DNA of 64,000 nt from Caprimulgus europaeus (taxonomy: Eukaryota > Chordata > Aves > Caprimulgiformes > Caprimulgidae), in contig OU015550.1 in assembly GCA_907165065.1 (NCBI GenBank), positions 6,483,501-6,547,500 of the forward strand. Direction: 5' to 3'. Below, one piece after another: positions 13,181 through 23,967 of the stretch (positions within the stretch are counted from its first letter, which is position 1; each line of letters starts with the position of its first letter). The position numbers were made by a program, and so were the translations under genes. The notes beneath the pieces are model-generated. The model was not told the DNA's origin. It saw only the letters and a list, made by a program, of their open reading frames with translations, and did not search any database.

Positions 13181-13769
13181 TCTAATCCCCCCTGTTTTCT
13201 TTTGCTCTCTATATAAGGGGCTTTGCTCTTTGCACTGACACCATGTCCAGTGTGTATTTTCATAATCATTATTTACACTTTGATTAAGCATTCATATTAT
13301 TCAGTAGATGACACTAATAAATCAAAATGCCATTTTATACAATAACTAAGATCAGAATTTCCTATTGGAAATCAATGGGAACATCTTCCTTAAAAACCAG
13401 TGACCCGAATGTCCCTTCTTATATAAGAACTATCTATATTTATCAATGCTGATATAAGATGCTGTGGTGATCTGTCTGTTCATGGCCTCTACAGAGTTTT
13501 GCAATGCTCTTCTTGGAGGCAACCAGTTAGCTGTCAGGAGGGGATGACTTTTAGCCTGCACCAATATGGTTTAGATTTAAAACAGAAGCCTGGAGACCAA
13601 AGGCTCAATCCCCCATTAACAGACCCTCCCGTGGGTTCCTCTGTCATTAGACTTCAGCCTGTTCTCAGACACTCCATTACCCAGAAAGGTTGTTCCTGAA
13701 GTCCTACATGCCTCAAGGTGACTGAGCAATTCCCTGCTGGAGTGGGTCTGTTCAGAATAGAACTCACTG

Positions 13770-13870
13770 AGCTGGAGCTGGGTCAGGGAGGGAGCCTGGG
13801 TTCTATTCCTGGTCCTGTGGTGACTGATGCTGGTGGATGTTGCACCTCTGCAGTTTATCCTGAGGTTTAT
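13770..13870 (+). repeat. Possible MIR 5'-half relic
   Basis: GAGCCTGGGTTCTATTCC is followed by TGGTCCTG, resembling the tRNA-related head of MIR (CCTGGGTTCRAATCCYGGCTCTG). The B-box-like GGTTCTATTCC has one mismatch to the pol III consensus. The downstream core is not clearly recognisable, so the call is tentative. Confidence 0.3.
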
Positions 13871-14066
13871 CCCAGACAAAGTAAGAGGCAGTGTATGTCA
13901 AGTGATGGATGCCATGGCATACAAAGGTCTGTGTGCCTATCTCTTTGTTCTGTAATAAAACCATATAAATTGCATATGATACTTAACATTTGCACATTCA
14001 AATTGCAGAGGGATTAGGGCTCTGTTTGATGAGTTTAAAATTTGGTGTTTATCTTGAAGTTTTAAT

Positions 14067-14088
14067 ACACACACACACATATATATCT
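14067..14088 (+). repeat. Short AC/AT microsatellite
   Basis: Alternating AC from 14067 passes directly into alternating AT. No other structure is visible. Confidence 0.8.
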
Positions 14089-14210
14089 ATATCTCCTGTA
14101 TCTAATTTAGCCTGGGGCGTAATCAGTAAAAAATTGCAGGGTAACCTCATCACCTGTAAACATTCTAGTGGGAAAATATGCAGCACCAGCAGGAATTCAG
14201 ATTAAAGATT

Positions 14211-14228
14211 AAAAAAAAAAAAAAAAAA
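14211..14228 (+). repeat. Poly(A) run (18 A)
   Basis: The longest A run in the window. It may be a retroposon tail, but the roughly 150 bp upstream match no SINE or gene that I recognise and show no clear target-site duplication. Confidence 0.8.
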
Positions 14229-17200
14229 TCCTTTCATCAGTGCTTTCTTCCTCATTAAATGTGGAGTTTGCTCATAAGTATTCACCAAATAAAAGGGGAG
14301 AAATAGGTAAAAGTTAATACTATACAATTAAGTTCCCTTGAATTTTCCCAGAAGGTTCACCTTAGCTTAATTTAATATCCCCTTAGTTCTCCCGAGCCAT
14401 CTGTTTGGCTGAGATGCAAAATAAATGTGTACAGTTAGATGGATTTATCATGCAAGCCTTGGAGGTGACAAAAGCTCCCAGGGAACAGGTTTGCTCCCTG
14501 ACCCTGCAGGGCAGTTGTTTCTTCACGTCCTTCCCCAGGCAACAGAAGGCTGTTAGATGTCCTGGGGGGCACCCCAAAGCAGGTGAAGCCTGTGTTAAAT
14601 GATGAGCATGTCACCAGCCTCACTGGTTTGGTGAGCTGGGCTGGGCAGCTGTGGGAGTTGGGGACTCAATCCCCGGCGGGTGGGGGCTCTGGGGGTCTCG
14701 TTGCTGTTCGCTGGCACTGTACCCATCAGCTGCTCTACACACAGTGGGATTAAACACCAGGGTAAAGAAATGCATGTACAGAACAGGCTACTGCCTCCGA
14801 GACAGGCGGAGGTGAAGTGAGCAGCTACGGGACCAGGTCCTGTCAGACCAAGGATTTCCTCCCTCAGTGCCACGCTGTCCAGTGTCCGCTCTCCAGCTTC
14901 ATTCTCACATCACAAGCCACGTTCTGGATATCTGGGCATTATCTGGACATCTAAGTGAGAGCTAAACCCCATTTGAACCCTTACTCTGGAAGCAAAGAGC
15001 GAGGGGTTTGAGTAGGGGAGCTGTCCAACGTGTCCTTTCAGCTGCGGTGCTGCAGATGGGTTAGAAGTGAGGGAATCTGCGTCCTGGAGCTGTGAAAAGT
15101 TATACCCAAGTCTCAGTATTTTATGTGATTATCCTCTAGCTCTTGTTTTAAAGTACCTCATTGTTCTTCAAAGCCATCTGCAGAGAGATGCATGAGAACT
15201 CTGTACCAGCAAGTAATTTTTGAAGTGCAAAAGTAGAAAGAATCGTAATCCATTGGCAGAGATTTCGCAACCGTCCTACGTGCGCATCTTGAGGCTGGGA
15301 GTATTTGCTACTGCTATTTCTGAGGCTTTGGCTTACTTGAAAAGAGCTTGATGCTTGTGTCATTTCATGTAAATTGGGCTCCGTCTGTCACTGCCTATTG
15401 TACCTAAAGGGCTTTAGACATCTTTTTTGGAAATGCACAAGACTATTTCTGCTGAAATAACCAGTGTATGCACATCCAGGATATAATAGCTTCCATAATC
15501 ATAGCACAATTAAGCATGGATAGAAATCAGAGGAAGGCTTTTACAGCTGTCCCAAAGATATCATGGAATAGTTTATATTTTAAAGGCAGAAGTCTTTAAC
15601 TGTGTGTAGAATGCCAACTTGGGAACAGGCATGCCTGGCCAGGCCACTGACCTAGGTAAGGTGGGAAATACCCCAGCAAAACTGAGCTGCTCTCAGCATC
15701 ATGGCAATGCTGCTTTCCACTGAGGGGTTACACTGTCTTCTGAAGGAGAGGACCCTAGGAAAAGTGGTTTCAAGGTATAAAACTACTTAAAGATCACCTA
15801 GACAACAAACAAAGACTGTACAAAGGAGCAAAGCTAGGTATGGAAAAGGTTTTTAGACATAGTATTTATTTCTTGTCCTGTTTTTAGGGGGTTAGTAAAT
15901 TGTAGTAGTGCATTTACAGAAAATTGCTTTTCTTGTCTAGAAAGGCACATCATTAGGAGGTGTTCTAGGCGATTACAAACAGTGATTATAGGTAACCTAT
16001 TGCTCTGCTACCCCCAGCAACATTGGATAGGCCATGGGTCCTAGGCCTATTAATCAATATGTGCATTGAACTGAAACAGAATGCACTCCCAAGGATCACT
16101 GCAACTCTTAAATCCATCCATACAAGTCTAAACGTCCTGGTAAAGTCCATAGAATAAAGTTAGAGCTGTTACCCCCTGGGCTTGGTTGTGAACTAGAGAT
16201 TTAAAACCTGGCAGAGGAGCCGTTTTCCTACTTCACTGTGGTTTTCAAATTGTTATTAATAAAACATAGTCCTGTCTATATCTTGATGCAGAGAGACCTT
16301 AGTCTTAGTACATGCCCTTCCCATTTATTATTTATACAGGCATTTAACAGCTCTGCCGTGTTTTAAACACAAACAGTAGGCAGTTGTTTGCAAAGCAGAA
16401 TTAGTAACAAATAATATTTGATACTTCAGAAGATTTCAAAAGGGTTTTTTTTACACATGTGTAATCTAATGCAAATAATGCCTGGGCCTCGTGGGTGATG
16501 GGAGGAATGATGCTGCATGTGTCGCCTGTTGCTTTACTTCAACAGCTTTACCTCTTGCCTTTTACTTCCAAGTTAGAAATGTTCTTTAACTCAGAGATTA
16601 TTTTATATATGTGTGTATGTATATGGCTGCTAATTTAATTTATATATGCAGCAGGGGTTGAGTAGGAGGTGAACAGATTAATTGTGCCTTCTCATTAGCA
16701 TCTCAGAAAAGCTGATTGCCCTTCCTGGCCTGTTCTCGTTTCCTGATGGATGAACGCTCCATGGATGTCGAGGATTCTGCCTCCTACCACGGAGGATTCC
16801 CAGGCTGCTCCTCCAAGTACTGGTGCCCCTTCAGTTGGGTTTAAGAGCAGCTTTCCAAAGTGAGGAGGTAACTGGCAGAGAGTGGCCCAGACTTTCCTGA
16901 GAGATTTCCCTGAGCAAAGATGTGGGCAAACCAGAAAGGCTGACAGGAGAAGGTCCCACCTCCCAGGATGTTGTTTAAAGCCAGTGAGGAAGGCTAACGG
17001 CTTCAGGGAGTCAGACACAAGGAGATTTTGACTTACATCTCTGGTACCCTTGAAAACAATGACAAATCTCATGTTTTGTCCCTGTAATAAGTAAAAACAA
17101 ACAGTAAGACCCCAAGTTCCAAGAAGAAGGAGAGGAAGCTCTGTCAAGCACTTACAGAAAAAAGCATTAATCCTGCACTACTGAAGTGAGGGGAATTTTA

Positions 17201-17305
17201 CGGTTGACTTTGAGGGAAGCAAAAACAAGTCTTTGAACTAGATTACTTTTAATTTTCATAGCACTGTGAAAAATATCCCTAGCTCATGTGAAAATAAGTT
17301 AGTAC
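14229..17305. other. Non-coding stretch, no gene recognised
   Basis: Nothing coding is evident. The 15.6-16.2 kb part differs in texture, with many TAG and AGG words, and could be an old degraded insertion. I see no terminal repeats, primer-binding site or coding remnant, so no family is assigned. A 150-codon minus-strand frame at 16.70-17.15 kb has no recognisable domain and is treated as chance. Confidence 0.55.
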
Positions 17306-17309
17306 TATC

Positions 17310-17402
17310 TCTACTCACGAGGAACTGAAGCTTGGAGAGCATTTGCCTTTCTGAAAGTCAAACAGGAAATCAGGGATAGAGTTGGGAACTCAAACTTCCC
17401 AA
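17310..17402 (-). repeat. MIR-type SINE relic (reverse)
   Basis: On the plus strand the order is CGAGGAACTGAAGCTTGGAGAG, a spacer, AAAGTCAAACAGGAAATCAGG and GGGAACTCAAACTTCCC. This parallels the reverse complement of MIR: GAGGAAACTGAGGCTCAGAGAG, then AAGGTCACACAGC and GGGATTCGAACCC. Several blocks in the right order and spacing make this one of the clearer copies. Confidence 0.6.
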
Positions 17403-17795
17403 ACTTCAGGTGGGTGAAAGGACCCACAGAGTGTGGAGGCAAACTGACTTTGTTGTATTTGCCAAAGGTAAGGATTCACATGATGAGACTGAATCTCCTT
17501 TCTGGTGGTGTAGGTTAAAAGCTTGGAATTAGGTTACAAAGGACTTGAGTGTTGAAGAACAAATATTTCTCTGGTGACTTGCCTGGTGGCCTAGTTCTTG
17601 GGCAGCAAAGTCATAGGAGACAGAACATTTCAAGTCACACTAAACAAATGCTGGAGGCACTTTTAGGAGAGGTCCAGGGAGATATGCAAAGGAAAGTGAA
17701 AAGCTACTATTAGTTCTTTAGGAACTGCTGGTTCTGAACTGCTTAACGGGTCTCCTGGAGGAGAGGAGCTGAGGGCAGTGGGGTGAGGATGCTGT

Positions 17796-17832
17796 GGGCG
17801 GGCTGGGCTGGGCTGGGCTGGGCTGGGCTGGG
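17796..17832 (+). repeat. (GGGCT)n array with G-quadruplex potential
   Basis: After GGGCGGGCT come about six tandem GGGCT units ending in GGG, giving eight runs of three G separated by one or two bases. This satisfies the usual G-quadruplex pattern on the plus strand several times over. Such G-rich pentamer arrays are common in bird genomes. Confidence 0.85.
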
Positions 17833-19309
17833 AGGTGGCAGCAACAGCTCACCCAGGTCTAGCACGAGGCAATGCTTTTGTGAGACCAGCAGATTGCACT
17901 TGAAACATCTTCAAGAGCCTTTTCTCCATCACCTTCTCCTCAGAAACATGGTATTGCTGATGACCCTGGGTTAGTCTGGTCCTCCAAGTTCATTATGTGT
18001 TTTGATTAATATTTGATTAGAAATTGCATTTAATTCTCAGTTGAAGGAAAATTTTTTAAAAAAGTAAATTATTGAGCTGTTAAATGCTTTCTCTGGTCAC
18101 CAGAAACAGATTTCAGGTGGTTTTTAAGGTGCAAAGGCTGCCTGCCCTTGAAATGCCCTTTCCTGGGCTGCTCAGCTCTATTAGGTTACTCACAACCACA
18201 GAAGCCTACTTTGTGTAGGGAGAGACAAAGAATGCATGGTCTTGTATTTAAAGGTTTTATGGGACATGAAATAATTTTGCTGGTTAAAAGCTAAACTTTA
18301 TAGTGTTTCTATTTTTAATTAAATATTAATTGGAGGAGATGTCTCTGGAAATGACTGCTCAGATAATTTAATCCATATAGATGACCTTTACGTTGAATTT
18401 ATTCTCTGGTGCTTACACTGCCCTTCAACCCCATCTGGGGAGTGACCTCATCTGGCAGGCTGTTCCACTCTTAATTAGAAAGATGCCTAGCTTACGCTCC
18501 TTTTTAATGTTTATTAATGTTCCTTTGCTGAGGAGACTGTAGGATGGAGAGCTGGTGATTATGGTGCTATAAACTTTCCCTGTCAGTTCTTTATGCACAA
18601 GCAGCCTAGTTATTCTCATACGGCTTTGGAGAGTCAGATGTGCTTCAAAGCAACCAGAAAAGGGGGCACAGTTTCTCATGAAGTTGCAAAGCAAACCCAC
18701 CTTCTGTGCTCTTGTAGTGGAACAGAAGCATTATTTTAAAGAACTTTCTTTTTTTTCTTCTCTCAACCATCTTAATTCATTTCTTTTGATGCTGATAAGC
18801 AGCTTTGTGCAGCATGAAATTTTCTACCATGCTTCTGAGTTGCCTGGGAATTCAGGTATGAAAATGAACCATCAGCCAGCAAGAAAATGTGTGTTCATGT
18901 GCTGAAAGTCTTAACAGGATGAGGTGCATTTGCAAAATACAGTTTTCTACTAAGAGATGTGATTCTGCTGCTCTGTTAATGCACAATGTCACCGGTGCTA
19001 CTTTGGTTGAAGATTGTAATGCTAATTAAAATGGAAAGTAAAGGGGGGAAGGCAAGTGTAAACCAGTCTGTTCTAGGTGCTTGTCTGTAGGATCCCTGAG
19101 AGTAGAGGCTGGCACCAAAGGGAAGGTTTAGCTTTGCACATGAAATTACTGGAGCTGCTTTGGCACACCACGCTCCTGCTCTTGTACTGATCTGCCACTG
19201 ACAGAGGCTGGTCTGTGGCCTTTGGCAAAACCAAGAGACCCTCAAACAGTTATTTCAAAGGGCCAAGAGGCTTAGTGACAGGGAGCTTGGAAACACTCAG
19301 AAACACCCT

Positions 19310-19369
19310 GGCTCCTGGCTGCGGTGGGCTCCTGGCTGCGGTGGGCTCCTGGCTGCGGTGAGCTCCTGG
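19310..19369 (+). repeat. 17-bp minisatellite, about 3.5 copies
   Basis: The unit GGCTCCTGGCTGCGGTG occurs at 19310, 19327 and 19344 without change, followed by a partial copy beginning with A instead of G. Identity between copies implies recent expansion. Confidence 0.9.
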
Positions 19370-19503
19370 AGAGGGCTCGCATTTTCAGGTCTTGGCTTGG
19401 GTTTGTGTGCCTCTGCCCATGACTCAGGACCGTGCTGGTTTGGGTGGTCCCAGCAGATCCTTTGCAAACCACCCCTCAGCTTGTCCAGAAAGCGGAGTCA
19501 CTC

Positions 19504-19550
19504 ACGTAGCCGAAGCTGGCAATGCTTCCATTGCTGGCTACGGCTGACGT
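19504..19550. other. Long imperfect hairpin (about 21-bp stem, 4-nt loop)
   Basis: The left arm 19504-19524 and right arm 19529-19550 pair around the loop CTTC. Counting outward there are 11 pairs including two G-U wobbles, one A-A mismatch and five more pairs. One bulged G then precedes four further pairs (a G-U wobble is an alternative at the bulge). This is much longer than expected by chance in a window of this size. The stem is shorter than a typical animal pre-miRNA (about 30 bp) and its loop is very small, so a microRNA is not the leading explanation. A transcribed structural element or a cruciform-prone regulatory site is possible. Confidence 0.6.
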
Positions 19551-19552
19551 CA
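19545..19552. promoter_or_regulatory. Perfect CRE (TGACGTCA)
   Basis: The full palindromic CREB/ATF site TGACGTCA overlaps the right arm of the hairpin. Full-length CREs containing CpG are rare outside promoters and enhancers in vertebrates because the CpG decays when methylated. Only the motif is seen; occupancy is unknown. Confidence 0.5.
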
Positions 19553-20287
19553 TCCCAGGGAGCAGGGGAGGGCACGCAAAGTAAGAGGAAGACTTTAAAG
19601 TTATTCTTAGAAAGTCTGTTTTTCCCCTCTGGGGTGACAGTAACCACCTTCCATGCTGTTCAGGATAAGGTATGTTGCTTCAGTTGGGGGATTTGACACA
19701 TGGATAAAGTCCCCTTAAGCCTGCTCCCGAGGATTTGGAGATTTTTGTAAAGCTCAGCTGCACAAAGCAGCCCCTGAGCTGTGGCTGCTGGATGGATCAA
19801 TGAAACTGCATTTAACTTCTCGAGCAAAATCTGCCATGTTCCTTCTCTTGCATCCTCTCCTGGAATTTCTATTTAATATTTAATAATACTGTTGTTGCTC
19901 TCGCTGTTGTTTTCCAACAACAGTTGCCTTAAAGTGGTAAAAATCCCTATGAAAAAAAAAAGCAATGAGCTGTTTGAGCTTATTTCCTAGCCCTCTCCCT
20001 ATCTCTGCCCTCCAGTTATAGCAAGTCTTTTATAATTCAAATCTAAACATAAACCAGCCAAAATTCTTCAGCTGGAAAGTTAGAAATTTCTATGCTAATA
20101 AGCCAAACAGAAGGGCTGTGGAAGCAGCCAGCTCCAAGTGACCCAGTAATTCCTCCATCTCCTAGATGTACAGCCCCGTTAACTTTTGTTCCAAAATATC
20201 ATCTGGTGCCCAAGTGGTATAGGAGTTCACTTCCTCCTGTTGTTCTTTAAACAAAACCCACAAGAATGCCAGGACACCTCTGCATTA

Positions 20288-20331
20288 GCTGTCCCCTGGC
20301 TCTGCTGTCCCCTGGCTCTGCTGTCCCCTGC
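20288..20331 (+). repeat. 16-bp minisatellite, 2.75 copies
   Basis: The unit GCTGTCCCCTGGCTCT occurs at 20288 and 20304, with a partial third copy at 20320. The copies are identical over their shared length. Confidence 0.85.
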
Positions 20332-23100
20332 CTTTCCTGGGCAGGTGAAGCTGCAGAAGAAGCATCAAGCCAAGTCTCTGTTCAGAGCACAGGAATGGCA
20401 CTGGAAGATCTGAATGTTATTGATCTGATTTGAATACTGTGTAGATGTGTCAACACCTTCCCCTTTGAGGCTATAACATTTGGAGACCACAACATCTTGG
20501 CATTTTTTAACCAGTGCAGTGGCGTCTAGCGTGGTGCAGCAGAAAACTGGAACCAGTCATTTTCTGCTGCCTATTCTTTGGGGAAACAATAGACTGGCAG
20601 ATACCCCAAACTGCACCATTAAAATGCCTAGCACCTTACCCTTGTCCCCAGCTCTTTTACCACTTATTATGGAGATACCTGGTCAAGACCCATGGGTCAG
20701 CTTGCCTTGCTGCAGCACCTGGCCAAGGACCTGTGAAACTGCTCCATTTCTATACACACACAGCTCTTCACACATGAATTGTTTTATGTTTTACCTTTTC
20801 TGTGTACAAAGACTGTATTGAGCAGGTGCAGAGTACTTTTGGACTCCAAAATTAAGAGAGTAAAAATTCCAGCTTACTTGAAAGAGAAAACACTGATCAG
20901 CTTCATTGGGAACCTGAACTCGCATGGTCCTTCACATCAGTGCCTTTTGCCAAAATACTTGTCAGGTGCCAGTTGCTGGATGATATCTATTCATCAGCTG
21001 GTCTGATGTGATTGTCACTCTCCATTCTGCTTCTAGCAGGCAATAGCCATGCCCTGGCATGGGGTCAGAAGCACCAGTGTGAGACGTGCAGTGTGTAAGT
21101 GCTGTGTAGCGTGAGAGCGGCTTTGGCTGCTGTGCTGTGCCCTTTGTATTCTCCAGGTAATTGGAAATCTTCACTTTCCTACATGCTTAACCTTTCCTAA
21201 GGTCTTAACCAGCTTACAAAATTATATTGATGACTTTATGAATGGATAAGAAAAGTAAATTTGATTATTTTCTCAGCCATGCGTTGCTGTCTATAATTGC
21301 ATAGATTTGGACTTTAATTAGTCAGATTACTTCCTCAGTTCAGAGTTGGACAGGACAATAACATTCACATAAAATCCTAAATGTCCCCTTCTTATCAAAC
21401 CCAAACCACAGCTCTGGATCCTTGCAGTCCAGGCTCTCAAAAGGTATTTGAGGTTGGAATTAAATCCTGGGTCTAAACATTGCGATGAAGTCACATTTAA
21501 TTCACGTGTTTGCATTCTGGATTTGTTCTGTTCTTGTGGCCTCGGTGTATTTGCACACAAGCTGGTTCTGTACAGCAGGAACAAAGTTACTGAAAGTCTA
21601 CTTGAGTGAAATGCCTGGGTGCAATTTGCACCCTTACTCAAGCTTCTCCACCTGTAACGATCCTCACAGGCACACGAATTGTGAACCACTGGCGCTTCAC
21701 AAACAGCGAGCAGAGCCCAATGTGTGCTGTACAAACTGAAGGTTAAAATTAAATTTCCAGTGCCTACACAAAAAGATTGCAGGAAGCTATAAAAAGATCT
21801 GAATCTGATGCTGAATATGAACAGAGGAGCGAGTCACACTCCAATAACCTTCCTATCTTAAGAACCACTACCTGGAAAAAGCGCTCAGCAGGCTCTGCTT
21901 TAACCTCTGCTCTGGCTGCACGTGTGGCAGCCACCTCAGTGCTCTGAGCTACTCAGTTTTGCTTCACAGCTGAATAATATTCCTTGTGCAAAGTAATGCT
22001 GGGCTTGCTTGAGTGAGTACTTCCAACCACCTAAATCTTGGGGTAATTATTTTAATAAATATGAATTGTGGGACTCCTGCCTAGATGTGTAATAGAAATC
22101 TAATCCATAATACAGATGGAAAGCAGTGCAGCTGCACTGTGTTAATTAAGTATACACCAAACATATGGCAATACACCTCCAGATCAACAGGCAGAGAACT
22201 CTCTTGGATGCAATTAGCTGGTGTGCATGCATAAAGAATCAGTCATGATCTGAAAAAATGCATAAGTCATAACCTCTGACTGATGAAATTGCCAGTGCTA
22301 AACCACTTCACTTACATTGCAGCAATGTTTATCCAGTCATTGGAATGCTGGTGAGGTTTGCTTTTTAAAAAGAAAAAACCCCAACAAACCACTTCCATTC
22401 TTCTGTTTCTGATCTTCTTTGGTACACAATTCTCACATTAGAGCTTTGCCTCTGAGGAAGCTCAGGAGTGGCTTAGAGAAACACAGCCCCAGAGGGAACG
22501 ATATTCCATTGCCCTGCAACTTGTGCAGTTATTTATACAGGTTGAAAACAGATGAAAAAATGATGTAAAATATTACTTTCTGATATAGTCTCACTCACAT
22601 TCTTGATGTGGATTTGCATCAAAATGTATAGGGTTCACAGCAACAAAGTTTTGACCCAATCAGTGAATAATATAGACAAATAATAGCAGGTCCCAGGGCA
22701 CATAATATTACCTCATTCACTGCTATTTGTGAGAGCAGTCTGGGATGCCCTGGCTCTGGCGTGATGGACACTGTGCCAAATCACATGTGATGAAAAGCTG
22801 CCTCTGTTGATGTAAGTGACAAATCACCCCTGGCTTTGATGACACCTGGGTTTCACTCGTAGCAAAGCTATAAACGCTGCTTCCAAGAGTTTACAACCAC
22901 GGCACAAGGCAAGAGACAAGGAGTGAATACAATGTAAGAGGGAAGGAACAGCACTGAGACAGTTGGGATTAGAAGGTGGCTCAAGAGCAGCCTGAGCTGG
23001 TTTCCCACAAATGGTTCTTTTCATAATTACCACTAAAATCCTCCTGGCCTGTTCCTGAGCGTGGCAGTAATGGGCAGCGCTCTCTCCTCTTCCTAATGCC

Positions 23101-23128
23101 TAACCTGAAGATTCAAAGCTTCAGGTTA
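23101..23128. repeat. Perfect 10-bp inverted repeat
   Basis: TAACCTGAAG (23101-23110) and CTTCAGGTTA (23119-23128) are exact reverse complements around an 8-base spacer. Confidence 0.85.
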
Positions 23129-23951
23129 ACACTGTCTTTGCTTCATGTTGCTTATTGTAGGGAGAGGGGGAATGTCACTTCTACTTCTCTTTGGATTGTA
23201 AATTGGAGGGTTTTGATATTGGCACTTTCCAAGCAAAGCAACCATGCATGTCTCCCTTGATTTGAAAAAACCAAACCAACAACCAAACCCCATCATTATC
23301 TCAGTGGAGTTTGTTGTCCCTGGAAATCGTTGTTGGTTTGCAGCTGGTTTTGCCAGACCTTCAGTGCAGCCCTTGTTCCTGACAGTACCTCTTGCTCAAG
23401 TCAGCTGCAGAATCTGACCCTCCACAAAAGGAGACTTGGAGAAGAGTAAAGTTTCTCTGAGGGCAGTCAGACTGAACAGGTTCTCATGGAGATGTGGAAG
23501 GAGATACAGGTCAGGTTCAGCTATGCCTTGTTCTTCTTCCAGTAAAGATAGATATCACCTCTTACAGCAGACACTTAACACTGACTTTTCTTATTCCCAG
23601 CCTGCTGCAGCAGCCTATAATTACTTTTCACACCTTGGCTATGTTTAACTCCCCTCTGTCTCATCTGTTAATCTGCTAACAAGCAGCAAATGCATTTTAG
23701 AGTCAGATGCAAATGGGAGGCCAAGACCTAATGGTTCACCTTCTGAGGGAGCTGTTCAGAGGGCAAGAGTCTTAAATAACTTTCAAATATCTTTAATTCA
23801 TGCATTTTTTACAGTCTGGACAAAAGTGAGAGTGCATATCTTAATATTAATGCAGAAAGTTGTAAATGGACTAAAAGCCGATTGCATAAAATAATCTTTA
23901 GTTTCCTATTGCTGCAGAGTTGAAGATCCACAAACTTCTAAATGTGTATTT

Positions 23952-23967
23952 AACAACAACAACAAAA
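23952..23967 (+). repeat. Short AAC microsatellite
   Basis: Four AAC-type triplets are followed by an A run. It is low-complexity sequence only. Confidence 0.7.

Noticed and set aside
15600-16200. Segment of different texture considered as an old LTR
   Set aside because: No terminal repeats, primer-binding site, coding remnant or family signature could be seen.
18425-18700. Segment with a CR1-like GGCAGGCTGTTCCACT word
   Set aside because: Only one short word resembles CR1. The surrounding sequence does not follow the consensus order.
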